This document shows positions 5,092-5,164 of a DNA stretch of 5,164 nt, piece by piece. The notes beneath the pieces are model-generated. The model was not told where the DNA came from, ran no database searches, and saw nothing but the letters and a program-made list of their open reading frames with translations. This stretch comes from Anaerolineae bacterium (lineage in GTDB: Bacteria; Chloroflexota; Anaerolineae; SpSt-313), in contig JAIMBM010000274.1 in assembly GCA_023511475.1 (NCBI GenBank), forward strand, positions 1 to 5,164. Reading direction: 5' to 3'. The translations under genes were made by a program, and so were the position numbers. Positions within the stretch are counted from its first letter, which is position 1; the number at the start of each line of letters is the position of its first letter.

Positions 5092-5164
5092 AAGCGCAGG
5101 GGCGTCGGGCCTCATCCCGGCGGCCTTTTTCCAACATCGAGGGGCGCGCTCCAAGAGCCCAAAC

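Larger units (their letters stand above)
4953..5164. other. Non-coding right flank upstream of rplS
   Basis: No gene is supported here. Open minus-strand frames translate to Arg/Pro/Gly-rich sequence without a known motif and run through the palindrome. The end of an upstream gene (trmD would be expected) is not recognisable, so either it lies beyond the window or rplS stands apart from it. The stretch contains the palindrome at 5030-5070 and the hairpin at 5077-5091. Confidence 0.6.

Noticed and set aside
5104..5130. Possible plus-strand terminator: weak stem GTCGGG/CCCGGC and then TTTTT
   Set aside because: The stem is 6 bp with one G-T pair, it is separated from the T run by 4 bases, and no plus-strand gene exists before it in the window.
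4912..5154. Minus-strand frames of 80 and 112 codons upstream of rplS
   Set aside because: They run through the palindrome and the rplS promoter and give Arg/Pro/Gly-rich sequence unlike TrmD or any family I know.

Overview
The window is GC-rich bacterial DNA with every supported gene on the minus strand. Reading from right to left, the order is rplS (ribosomal protein L19), rnhB (RNase HII), a small protein that is only the C-terminal zinc finger of a formamidopyrimidine-DNA glycosylase (Fpg), and three consecutive M42-family zinc/cobalt aminopeptidases. Five of the six preferred starts are GTG, and the sequence shows clear Shine-Dalgarno sites and strong third-position G/C. This fits a high-GC bacterium outside the Proteobacteria. 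A deep-branching, possibly thermophilic Terrabacteria-type lineage is plausible, but the window carries no marker that fixes the phylum.

Layout. The right flank (about 4953-5164) is non-coding. It holds a perfect 20-bp-arm palindrome (5030-5070) and a second small hairpin (5077-5091). A good sigma-70-type promoter (TTGCCA, 17 bp, TATACT on the minus strand; 4952-4924) sits just before rplS and argues that the first upstream start of rplS is too long. rplS is separated from rnhB by 144 bp with no convincing gene. From rnhB onward spacing is tight: 21 bp to the zinc-finger gene, 33 bp to the first M42 gene, then overlaps of 10 bp and 4 bp between the M42 genes. This looks like one co-transcribed unit ending near a GC hairpin at 201-228. 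The left flank (1-284) holds no recognisable gene.

How the genes work together. rplS and rnhB are housekeeping genes for translation and for removal of ribonucleotides or RNA-DNA hybrids, and they are neighbours in many bacteria. The three M42 peptidases each keep the two-metal active site but differ in sequence. They probably form large TET-like assemblies that trim peptides from the N-terminus, with differing specificities or as mixed oligomers. The stand-alone Fpg-type zinc finger is the least explained gene: it keeps the four cysteines and the Arg of the DNA-binding finger but lacks the whole catalytic domain. Nothing here amounts to a recognisable defence, mobile or CRISPR system.
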